DNA of 11,567 nt, taken from the NCBI GenBank assembly GCA_016932895.1, contig JAFGCA010000281.1:1-11567 (forward strand). The letters are read 5' to 3'. Below, one piece after another: positions 1 to 6,965 of the stretch. The stretch is from Sedimentisphaerales bacterium. GTDB lineage: Bacteria > Planctomycetota > Phycisphaerae > Sedimentisphaerales > SG8-4. The notes under the pieces were generated by a model that made no database searches, had not been told where the DNA came from, and saw only the letters and a list, made by a program, of their open reading frames with translations. The number at the start of each line of letters is the position of its first letter. Within the stretch, counting starts at the first letter, position 1. A program made the position numbers and the translations under genes.

Positions 1-774
1 GCCCTGGTATCGGTCGTAAAGTCGCCGGCGGGTGGCGCGCCAGTCGAGAGCTCCGTCCGATGCGTCGCCTAAGTACCAGTCGAGCACGTCGGAGACCACC
101 TCGTACGTCCGGCTGTTGTGGGGCAGGTCTTCGATGCCTGCCAGCAGCAGGTCCACGACGTTGGGCTCGAAGAAGGCGCGGGCGTACATGCCGGCGTAGA
201 ACTGGGCCGCGTGGACGGCAAAACCGGTATTGGTGACGCCGCCGAATCTGCCGGCCAGGTCCATGGCGCTCTGCGGCAGGCCCGGTGAGACCGCGCCGAG
301 AAACTCCGTGCCGATCTGGGCGTCGATGGAATACCAGTGCTCGTTGTAGCTCCGACTGCCCGTTTCCGGCGGCAGGTGGCCGTCGAGCATCAGGTACCAG
401 GCCTGTTTGTTGGCGATGTAGATGCTCCCCGGGCCGACGTGATCGAGCCATTGCTCGGCGATCTCGTACGAATTGCAGTCGAAACCGCAGGTTTCGAGGG
501 TGTGCAGGGCGACATATTCGACGTCGGTGTCGTCGTCGGCGTCCCAGACTTGCTTGATTTGCCAGGGCGCGGAATCGCGCGGATCGGGTGCGGCGCCGCT
601 GTAGGTGCCCTCGGTGGCTCTGCCGGCGGCGTTGCCGAGAAGCTGGCCGACCCACATGCCCCGCAGCTTGTCGAAAAGCTCCGTGGTCGAGAGGGTCTGG
701 TCCGCCTGCGACGAGGCGCTCAGCGCCGCGGCCAGCAAAATCCCGAAGAATGCGCTCGAAAACCGGTTATGCAA
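1..774 (-). CDS. Secreted ADP-ribosylglycohydrolase (DraG/ARH) family protein, 3' end outside window
   Basis: This minus-strand frame is open from about position 810 to the left edge, so its C-terminus is missing. It encodes a basic N-terminus and a hydrophobic stretch (AFFGILLAAALSASSQA) that reads as a signal peptide. Then comes MWVGQLLGNAAGRATEG, which fits the first helix and glycine motif of ADP-ribosylglycohydrolases, and WDADDDTDVEY, which fits the family's metal-binding acidic motif. Known members remove ADP-ribose from proteins or small molecules using two Mg ions. The exported version here probably acts outside the cytoplasm on an unknown substrate. I chose TTG at 772-774 over the in-frame ATG at 808-810. 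The TTG has an AGGGGG Shine-Dalgarno 5 nt upstream, and the ATG overlaps a -10 box. From TTG, 258 codons lie in the window. The family call is fairly firm; substrate and role are unknown. It is divergent from the polysaccharide genes and need not be related to them. Confidence 0.8.
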   Translation of the reverse strand, partial: MHNRFSSAFFGILLAAALSASSQADQTLSTTELFDKLRGMWVGQLLGNAAGRATEGTYSGAAPDPRDSAPWQIKQVWDADDDTDVEYVALHTLETCGFDCNSYEIAEQWLDHVGPGSIYIANKQAWYLMLDGHLPPETGSRSYNEHWYSIDAQIGTEFLGAVSPGLPQSAMDLAGRFGGVTNTGFAVHAAQFYAGMYARAFFEPNVVDLLLAGIEDLPHNSRTYEVVSDVLDWYLGDASDGALDWRATRRRLYDRYQG

Positions 775-779
775 ACGAA

Positions 780-785
780 CCCCCT
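780..785 (-). promoter_or_regulatory. Ribosome binding site AGGGGG supporting a TTG start
   Basis: On the minus strand AGGGGG lies 5 nt before the TTG at 772-774. The alternative ATG at 808-810 has no comparable purine tract in front of it. This site and the promoter position both decide the start in favour of TTG. Confidence 0.55.
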
Positions 786-808
786 GTTGCAGCCTTCCCA
801 ACCTTTCC

Positions 809-837
809 ATTTTACCGTATTTGGACGTAGAATCCAA
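809..837 (-). promoter_or_regulatory. Sigma70-like promoter of the ADP-ribosylglycohydrolase gene
   Basis: Read on the minus strand, TTGGAT (832-837) is followed after exactly 17 nt by TAAAAT (809-814), close to the -35/-10 consensus with ideal spacing. Transcription would start near position 802, about 28 nt before the TTG start codon. The -10 box contains the first two bases of the upstream in-frame ATG, so that ATG could not be on this transcript. Confidence 0.6.
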
Positions 838-1346
838 GCAGTTTCTTCCCTCCGCCCCGCAATCAGCCGGATTCGCATGGTCGGTCCCATAAGAACGGTT
901 TGGCAAAGCTGATACATTGACTTAGCACCGTGCATGAGTCGGATTCACGGGAGCCAGTGACGCGTCTGATAAACCGTGCGACGAGAGATTGCTTCGGTCC
1001 GCTCGCAATGACACTTCTTGCTTTGCGCATGTCATTGCGAGGGGGGCCGGCGTGGGTCCGGGGTAAAGCTATTTTCCTTATGTTCCGATACTTAGGGTAG
1101 TACAAGAGGTTCTCTACGGACGGCAACGTTCGCGTGTGCGAGCAAGTGGTGCGGACGTCATGCGCCGACCGGGCAGCGAGGCTCAGCGACAGGAGCGGCC
1201 GGCAGCCGTGTTGCCCTGTGGCGCAGCCGACGGGCACGGAGTGCAGGCAAATTGAGAGTTGCCGGCCTTCCCTGGATCGGTTACTCTCGTCGGTTCATAG
1301 GCGTATTTCCTGGCAGTTTGCCCTTTGCGATCGGGACCTGGCGATT
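838..1346. other. Intergenic region with no convincing gene
   Basis: About 0.5 kb lies between the divergent ADP-ribosylglycohydrolase gene and the fkp frame. It contains the inverted repeat described separately (983-1041). The fkp frame stays open back to position 1134, but those residues (rich in Arg, Cys and Ser) resemble no protein I know, and the first protein-like sequence begins at 1347. The promoter of the polysaccharide genes should be here. I see only weak candidates, for example TTGCCG-17 nt-TACTCT around 1259-1287, and do not call one. No tRNA or other RNA gene is recognisable. Confidence 0.5.
983..1041. repeat. MITE/REP-like inverted repeat with TGTCATTGCGAG arms
   Basis: CTCGCAATGACA (1002-1013) and TGTCATTGCGAG (1030-1041) are perfect 12-nt inverted arms separated by 16 nt. 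The left arm is preceded by GAGAGATTGCTTCGGTCCG (983-1001). Together these match the widespread motif 'GAGATTGCTTCG...CGCTCGCAATGACA' that I recall from intergenic spaces of many environmental bacterial genomes, usually as both arms of a palindromic element. The right arm loses the match after GCGAG and runs into a G-rich stretch, so this copy looks degraded or partial. It has no coding capacity. Its identity as a mobile element is inference from recall. Confidence 0.6.
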
Positions 1347-1418
1347 ATGAAAGCATTGACTACCGGCGGCGCCGGTTTCATCGGCTCGCACGTGGCCGAG
1401 CGCTTGAGCAAGATGGGG
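1347..1418 (+). pseudogene. Remnant of an NAD-dependent epimerase/dehydratase (SDR) N-terminus
   Basis: Codons 1347-1418 encode MKALTTGGAGFIGSHVAERL and then SKMG. This is the first beta strand, the glycine-rich TGxxGxxG NAD-binding motif and the first helix of extended SDR enzymes such as UDP-glucose 4-epimerase or GDP-mannose 4,6-dehydratase. Normal members continue for about 300 residues. Here the match stops after about 24 and the frame passes directly into the N-terminus of FKP. No further SDR sequence follows in any frame I examined. It is either a non-functional 5' remnant that lends fkp an upstream start, or a short translated extension of FKP. It cannot be a working NAD domain on its own. 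A misassembly cannot be excluded. Confidence 0.65.
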
Positions 1419-1420
1419 AG
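1415..1420 (+). promoter_or_regulatory. Ribosome binding site GGGGAG for fkp
   Basis: GGGGAG ends 4 nt before the ATG at 1425-1427. The upstream in-frame ATG at 1347 has only a weak purine run before it (CGGGA, more than 10 nt away). The site lies exactly where the SDR-like sequence ends, which supports 1425 as the original FKP start. Confidence 0.5.
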
Positions 1421-1424
1421 CCGT

Positions 1425-4400
1425 ATGGAGGCAGGAACGCGCCGGTGGGACTATCTGATCGTGACGGCGTCGAACGAGGCGCAGGGACGGGCCTACGAGC
1501 GCCAGTTATCGTTACGTCGCGACCTCGGCCTGCTCAGTGACGTTCGTGAAGCGGTCGTTGTCGCCGACCCCGACGGCAGGCGCGTCGGCAGCGGCGGCAG
1601 TACGTTGTACTGTTTGTTGGAACTGCTGCGGCGCCGGCTCGGGAACGAGCGAGTGGCCTCATCGCGGCGTCTCTGGGAGCAGGTGCTCGGTGAGCTGCGC
1701 ATCCTGATCGTTCACGCCGGCGGCGACGCGCGGCGTCTGCCGGCGTATGGGCCCTGCGGCAAAGCCTTCGTTCCCGTCCCGGGCGAGAACGACAGCGCCG
1801 TATGCCTGAGCCTGTTCGACCGGCAGTTGCCGATCTACCTGGCGTTGCCGGCGCCGGAGCGAGGCCGGGGACAGGTGGTAATCGCTTCGGGCGACGTACT
1901 GCTGCGGTTTGACCCGGCCGAAGTCGCGTTCTCGGGGCAGGGCATCACGGGATTGGCGTGCTACGCCCCGCCCGAGCAGGCGAGCCGGCACGGGGTGTTC
2001 TGTCCCGCCGGCGACGACGGGGTCAGGCTGTATTTGCAGAAGCCCTCGATCGATCGACAGAGAGCTCGGGGCGCCGTCAATCCCTACGGACAGGCGTGTC
2101 TGGACATCGGCGTGATGCAGTTCGACGCGGGTACCGCCGTGCAGTTGTTGCGGCTCTTCGGAGCCCGGGTCGACAAAGACGGACATCTCGTCCTTGCCGG
2201 GAAGCGCGGCCGGGCCGTGATGGAACGGGGACTGGACTTCTATCGCGAAGTCTGCTGCGCGCTGGGCGAGCGAGCCAGCCTGGATCATTACATGGCGTCC
2301 GCGCGGGAGAGCGGCTCGAAGTGGACCGAAGCCATGCTGGCCGAGCTGTTCGAGAACCTCTCGCCGATCCCGTTCCACATGCAACTGCTCAAACGCTGCG
2401 ATTTCTTCGATTTCGGTACGAGTCGCGCCATCATCAGCAGCGGCACGCGTCTGCTCCAGGAGGATCGGGGCGTCTCGCATCTGCAAACGTACCTGGATAT
2501 CAACAACGACATCACGGCCAACGGCGCCGTGCGCGGCACGGCCAGTTGGATTGAAGGCTGCCGGATTGACTCGCTCCTGGAGTTGGGCGGAAGCAACGTC
2601 GTGGTGGGCGTGGACGTCGATGAGCCTTTGACCCTGCCCCGCGGGATGTGTCTGGATGTGATCGAGGGACGCAACGAGCAGTCACAGCGCGTGTGGTTCG
2701 TGCGGTACTACGGGATCGACGACACGTTCAAGGAGCCGGTGGGTAAGGGAGCCGTCTTCTGCGGAACGGATTTGCGGGCATGGCTCACGACCGTGGGCGC
2801 CGACGATGCGATGGTATGGGACTGCAACGTGCCGCGCAAGGAGCGCACGATCTGGAACGCCCGGCTGTTTCCGGCGGTCGCACAACACGGGGAGTATCGC
2901 CGGTGGCGGTGGATGCCGCAGCCGCAGCGCGCGTCCGAAGCCGAGCGCGCCGCCTGGTGCGCGACGCGGAGGTACAGCCTCGAAGATATCCTGGCGCTGG
3001 CCGACCACGCGGGTTTCTACGCGCGCCGAACGGCCATTCGCGCCCGCGTGGTTCAGGAGGCCCTGCAGCGCCTCTTCCGGCCGGACGGGGGCTTCTCCGC
3101 CCGAGAGCTGGTCTATTTGTTGCACGAGGCCGACGATCTGGAAACCTGGGCCGCCGAAATTCTCAAACAGGCGCATCGATGCTTCGAAAGCGGGCGGGAC
3201 GGCGCCACGGCCTCGCTGGTCTTCCCGCGCGTCATTCACACGTTGGGATCGGCCCTTCTGGAACTGGCACAGGCGAACCCGAAACCCGTGGCGCGGGCCT
3301 TGCGCGGCGCCGTCGACAGGCTCGAACCGGCGGCGCGTCGTTGGCTTGCCTCGCTGGGTCTGGATCTGGAGGGCAAAGTCAAGGCCGAGCAGTGGTGCCG
3401 CCAGGCGCAAACGGTGGGCTTCGAGGCCCTGGAGCACGCCATCGTCGGCAGCGCGTCGGCGGAAAGCCGATCGGCCCATAGCGTGCTACGCAGTGACGAG
3501 ATCGTCTGGGCGCGCGCCCCGGCCCGACTCGACATGGGCGGCGGCTGGACGGATACACCGCCGTATTCGCTGGAGTGGGGCGGCTGCGTGACCAATGCCG
3601 CCGTCAACCTGAACGGCCAGCCTCCCATTCAAGCCTATGTCCGCGTGATCGACGAGCCGGTCATTCGCATCGGCTCGATCGACCTCGGCGTGAGGATCGA
3701 GATTCGGGACTTCGAGGACCTGCTGGCCTATCGCAAAGCCACCGGCAGCTTCGCTCTGGCCAAGGCGGCTTTGGTCCTCTCGGGCGTCTCGCCCAACGGA
3801 CGGGGCCGACGAAGGAGTCTGAAGAAGGCTCTCGAGGCTTTCGGCGGCGGCATCGAACTGACCACGCTGGCGGCCATCCCCAAAGGCAGCGGCCTGGGGA
3901 CCTCCAGTATCATGGGCGCCGTGATCGTGGCCGCACTCGCACGCGTGATGGGCAGGCAACTCTCGCAGCGCGAGCTTTTCCACAGCGTGCTGCGCCTGGA
4001 ACAGGCGCTGACCACCGGCGGCGGCTGGCAGGACCAGATCGGCGGCGTGGTGGACGGCGTCAAGATGATCGTTACCGCCCCGGGCATGGTCCCGGACGCC
4101 CACATCCATTATGTCCCTGCGGATATTCTCGATCCCAAGGCCAACGGCGGTCAGACGCTGCTTTTCTACACAGGCATCACGCGTCTGGCCAAGAACATTC
4201 TCCAGCAGGTCGTGGCGCGGTACCTGAATCGAGACCGCGCGACCCTGGCGACCTTGAAACACATCGGCGCCGTGGCGCGAGACGTCATGGATGCATTCAT
4301 TCGCAAGGACATCGAGCGGTTCGGGTGTCTGATCGATCTGGCCTGGCAACTGAACAAGCGGTTGGACCCGAACAGCAGCAACGACGAGATCGAGGCGCTT

Positions 4401-4598
4401 CTGAAACGGATCGAGCCCCACCTCTACGGCGCCAAGCTCCTCGGCGCCGGCGGTGGAGGGTTCATGCTGATGATCTGCAAATCGCCCGCCGATGCCGCCG
4501 CCGTGCGGGAGAAGCTCGAAAGCGATCCGCCCAACGACCGCGCCCGGTTCTTCGACTACGACATCAGCGACGAAGGGCTCGTTGTGACCGCGTGTTAG
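1425..4598 (+). CDS. fkp: Bifunctional L-fucokinase / L-fucose-1-phosphate guanylyltransferase (FKP)
   Basis: This cytoplasmic salvage enzyme makes GDP-L-fucose in two steps: ATP phosphorylates L-fucose at C1, then GTP is used to form GDP-fucose and pyrophosphate. The N-terminal half is the nucleotidyltransferase. It has GSGGST (residues 55-60), HAGGDARRLPAYGPCGK (97-113, the family's signature-like loop), and the late guanylyltransferase block ending ERTIWNARLFP (N478). The C-terminal part is a GHMP kinase with RLDMGGGWTDTPP (from 701), the ATP loop GSGLGTSS (GLGTSS from 823), GGGWQDQIGG, and LGAGGGGF (from 1007). The length from this start is 1057 residues, about 100 longer than the Bacteroides FKP of about 950. 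I chose ATG 1425 for its Shine-Dalgarno and because the protein match starts there. ATG 1347 would add 26 residues that include an epimerase remnant. It heads the plus-strand glycan genes, so it probably feeds GDP-fucose to that cluster. A sister activity on D-arabinose or a heptose (GHMP relatives) is the main alternative. Confidence 0.88.
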   Translation: MEAGTRRWDYLIVTASNEAQGRAYERQLSLRRDLGLLSDVREAVVVADPDGRRVGSGGSTLYCLLELLRRRLGNERVASSRRLWEQVLGELRILIVHAGGDARRLPAYGPCGKAFVPVPGENDSAVCLSLFDRQLPIYLALPAPERGRGQVVIASGDVLLRFDPAEVAFSGQGITGLACYAPPEQASRHGVFCPAGDDGVRLYLQKPSIDRQRARGAVNPYGQACLDIGVMQFDAGTAVQLLRLFGARVDKDGHLVLAGKRGRAVMERGLDFYREVCCALGERASLDHYMASARESGSKWTEAMLAELFENLSPIPFHMQLLKRCDFFDFGTSRAIISSGTRLLQEDRGVSHLQTYLDINNDITANGAVRGTASWIEGCRIDSLLELGGSNVVVGVDVDEPLTLPRGMCLDVIEGRNEQSQRVWFVRYYGIDDTFKEPVGKGAVFCGTDLRAWLTTVGADDAMVWDCNVPRKERTIWNARLFPAVAQHGEYRRWRWMPQPQRASEAERAAWCATRRYSLEDILALADHAGFYARRTAIRARVVQEALQRLFRPDGGFSARELVYLLHEADDLETWAAEILKQAHRCFESGRDGATASLVFPRVIHTLGSALLELAQANPKPVARALRGAVDRLEPAARRWLASLGLDLEGKVKAEQWCRQAQTVGFEALEHAIVGSASAESRSAHSVLRSDEIVWARAPARLDMGGGWTDTPPYSLEWGGCVTNAAVNLNGQPPIQAYVRVIDEPVIRIGSIDLGVRIEIRDFEDLLAYRKATGSFALAKAALVLSGVSPNGRGRRRSLKKALEAFGGGIELTTLAAIPKGSGLGTSSIMGAVIVAALARVMGRQLSQRELFHSVLRLEQALTTGGGWQDQIGGVVDGVKMIVTAPGMVPDAHIHYVPADILDPKANGGQTLLFYTGITRLAKNILQQVVARYLNRDRATLATLKHIGAVARDVMDAFIRKDIERFGCLIDLAWQLNKRLDPNSSNDEIEALLKRIEPHLYGAKLLGAGGGGFMLMICKSPADAAAVREKLESDPPNDRARFFDYDISDEGLVVTAC

Positions 4599-4647
4599 GA
4601 CGTCCGTTTCGCGGGGCTATTTCGTCGGCCTTGCGCTTACCCAAATC

Positions 4648-6171
4648 ATGCAACGAACACCACCACCTGCCGTCATCATGTATGTTGCCGTGCTTCTCGC
4701 GGCTGCGCTGCTTTACGGCCTGAGCTGCGCGCCCGGGGCGTTGTGGCAGGACAGCGGACTGATTCAGTATCGCGTATGGCACCACGATATCGAGGGCTTC
4801 CTCGGGCTGGCGCTCTCGCACCCGTTGTATTACCTCGTCGCCATCGGCGCGAAGGCGGTTCCGCTCGGCGCGTTCGGCCACCGCGTCAATCTCGTCTCGG
4901 CATTAGCGGCGGCGGTCGCGGTGGCGAACGTGTACCTGCTGGTGAGGCTGTGGCGGGGGAAGGACTTCCCCGCCCTCGCCGCGGCCGCCACGCTCGCCTT
5001 CTCGCATACCTTCTGGCGCCATGCAAGCATCGCCGAGACGTACACGCTCTGGACGGCGCTGTTCTCGGCCGAGCTGATCGTGCTGCTGCAGTACACGCGG
5101 ACCCGGCGCATCGGCTGTCTGTACGCGTTGGCCCTGCTCAACGGCCTGGCGATTGCCGTCCACATGCTGGCTTCCATTGCGCTGCTTTGCTACGCGGCTT
5201 ACGTCGCCCTATTGCTCGTCAAGAAAAGGGTTCGCGCGAGACCCTTCCTCGTCCTCGTTTTGTTCTGGGTCGCGGGCGCCTCGCCCTTCATATACCTGAT
5301 CGTCAAGAACATGATCGCCGGCGGCGCCGTCCTCGGCACGCTGGCCTCGGCGGCCTTCGGGCACCGCTGGAAGGCGGACGTCCTCAATGCGAGCCTGTCG
5401 TGGCGGATTGTCGGAGAGAATGTGGCGTTCGTCCTGCTGAACTTCCCGACGCCGAATCTGCTGCTGGGCGCGGTGGGCCTGTATGCACTGCACAAGATAG
5501 GGCCAACCTCGGCGTTTCGCAATGTGCTGCTGGCGCTGATGGTGTTGTTCCTGGCCTTTGCATTTCGCTACACGGTTTCGGATCGGTACGCGTTCTTCAT
5601 CCCGTTCTACTGCGTAACTTCCGTTGTCATCGGCCTGGGCGCCGAGACCTTGCGGTCAAGACTGCGTGGGCGTGCGGTTCTGTACGCGGTGGCGGCGTTT
5701 TCGCTGCTGCCGGTCCTCGCGTACGCAGCGGCGCCGCAGGCGGCCCGGCGGTTGAATCTGAATATGCCCACGAGGCAGAACGTGCCGTATCGTGACGATT
5801 ACGAGTATTTCCTGCAGCCCTGGAAGACCGGCTACCGGGGGGCCGAACGCTTTGCCGAAGAAGCGATGGACGCCGTGGAGGCCGATGCCGTCATCTACGC
5901 CGATACCACGACGGTAGGGCCCCTCCTGTATGTCCAGGAAGTCAAATGCAAGCGCCCCGACGTGCGCATCGTCACGGGCATCGTCGCCAGTGCCGGCGCA
6001 CCATCCTATGGCGAACAGACATTGAAGAGTCTCATCGGGAGCCGGCCGTGTTACGTAACCTCCAGCGACGCCGGCTATTGTCCGCCGTTCATTCTCGATA
6101 ACTATGATTTCGTGCAGGCAAGCATGCTCTGGCGGGTGGTCCAACGGCCCGCGCCGGACGTCGCGCAGTAG
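4648..6171 (+). CDS. DUF2723-like (GT-C fold) polytopic membrane glycosyltransferase
   Basis: A 507-residue protein with a hydrophobic N-terminal helix (about 9-27), further membrane helices to about residue 365, and a soluble C-terminal part. Features that recall DUF2723/TMEM260-type proteins are WQDSG with an acidic residue in the first loop (D35), SHPLYYLV (57-64), RVNLVSA (79-85), FW (122-123) and AETYTLW (129-135). The tail reads DAVIYADTTTVGPLLYVQEVKCKRPDVRIV, much like the C-terminal region of that family. Related GT-C enzymes transfer a sugar from a lipid-phosphate donor on the outer face of the membrane. Donor and acceptor here are unknown. It starts 49 nt after fkp. No clear Shine-Dalgarno precedes ATG 4648, nor the in-frame ATG at 4678, so the start is uncertain by 10 residues. 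The family call is mine from pattern memory and moderately strong. A generic PMT/ArnT-like transferase is the alternative. Confidence 0.68.
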   Translation: MQRTPPPAVIMYVAVLLAAALLYGLSCAPGALWQDSGLIQYRVWHHDIEGFLGLALSHPLYYLVAIGAKAVPLGAFGHRVNLVSALAAAVAVANVYLLVRLWRGKDFPALAAAATLAFSHTFWRHASIAETYTLWTALFSAELIVLLQYTRTRRIGCLYALALLNGLAIAVHMLASIALLCYAAYVALLLVKKRVRARPFLVLVLFWVAGASPFIYLIVKNMIAGGAVLGTLASAAFGHRWKADVLNASLSWRIVGENVAFVLLNFPTPNLLLGAVGLYALHKIGPTSAFRNVLLALMVLFLAFAFRYTVSDRYAFFIPFYCVTSVVIGLGAETLRSRLRGRAVLYAVAAFSLLPVLAYAAAPQAARRLNLNMPTRQNVPYRDDYEYFLQPWKTGYRGAERFAEEAMDAVEADAVIYADTTTVGPLLYVQEVKCKRPDVRIVTGIVASAGAPSYGEQTLKSLIGSRPCYVTSSDAGYCPPFILDNYDFVQASMLWRVVQRPAPDVAQ

Positions 6172-6176
6172 GATTC

Positions 6177-6953
6177 ATGCATACCAGGATCGAACCAGAC
6201 TGTCCGTTTGGATACGACCGCTACGCGTTTGCCTGGTACCACGTGCCTGCGGACGCGTCGGCCCACCTCGATTTCGGTTGCGGCGACGGCCGGTTCCTGG
6301 CGGCTCTGGAGAGCAAATCGTCGGCCCGCCTTGCCGGCGTGGATGTCAGCAGAGAGGCCGTGACGCAGGCGGAGAAGGCCTGCGGCCGGGCACAGATCGT
6401 ACATCTGGACGCGACGACCCCGCTGCCGTTTGCCGACGCCGAGTTTTCGTCCGCCAGCCTGCTGGACGTTCTCGAACACGTCCACGAGCAGGATGAACTG
6501 CTGGGCGAGCTGTGGCGCGTGCTTTCAGACGGGGGAACGCTGATCGTTACCGTCCCGGGCCGGCACGTGTTCTCTTTTCTGGACTTGGGCAATTTCAAGT
6601 TTCGTTTCCCGAGGCTGCATCGCTGGTGTTATTGCCGAAAGCACTCGCTCCAGGAGTACGAGCAGCGCTACGCAGCGAATCCGGACGGCCTGATCGGCGA
6701 CGTTTCGGCCCGGAAACGCTGGCACGAGCATTTCTCCCGAAAAAGGCTCGCGAGGCTACTGAACCAAAACGGCTTTTCGGTGGTCGAATTCGACGGCGCG
6801 GGACTCTTCCTGCGGCTGCTGAAGATCGCGGAGCTGCCGTTTCGCTGGCTCGGGCCCGCGCACGGCGTGGTCAGGAAGGTGATGGCCTGCGATGCGCGTC
6901 TGTTTTCCTCAGCCAACTTGTTCTGCGTGGCGCGGAAAGAGAGCACGAGGTGA
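6177..6953 (+). CDS. Class I SAM-dependent methyltransferase (Methyltransf_11 type)
   Basis: A 258-residue soluble protein with the Rossmann-type SAM site DFGCGDGRF (32-40), the acidic end of strand 2 GVDVS (54-58), LDATTPLPF (77-85, motif II region), and SLLDVLEHV (94-102). ELWRVLSDGGTLIVTVPG follows, typical of the UbiE/Methyltransf_11 group. The later part (WHEHFSRKRLARLLNQNGF) is the usual C-terminal helix of this group. It begins 5 nt after the preceding gene, with AGGA overlapping that gene's stop codon, so translation is probably coupled. In this setting it most likely methylates a sugar, a lipid-linked intermediate or the glycan end, but the acceptor cannot be read from sequence. It lacks the zinc-binding Cys motifs of the NDP-deoxysugar C-methyltransferases. 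Confidence 0.85.
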   Translation: MHTRIEPDCPFGYDRYAFAWYHVPADASAHLDFGCGDGRFLAALESKSSARLAGVDVSREAVTQAEKACGRAQIVHLDATTPLPFADAEFSSASLLDVLEHVHEQDELLGELWRVLSDGGTLIVTVPGRHVFSFLDLGNFKFRFPRLHRWCYCRKHSLQEYEQRYAANPDGLIGDVSARKRWHEHFSRKRLARLLNQNGFSVVEFDGAGLFLRLLKIAELPFRWLGPAHGVVRKVMACDARLFSSANLFCVARKESTR

Positions 6954-6965
6954 GCGGGGCACGGC

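Noticed and set aside
1134..1346. Upstream extension of the fkp frame to 1134
   Set aside because: The frame has no stop, but the residues resemble no known protein, there is no good ribosome site, and recognisable protein sequence begins only at 1347.
1659..4421. Three long antisense frames (1659-2486, 2682-3479, 3486-4421) opposite fkp
   Set aside because: Same shadow effect; fkp motifs are continuous on the plus strand across this whole stretch.
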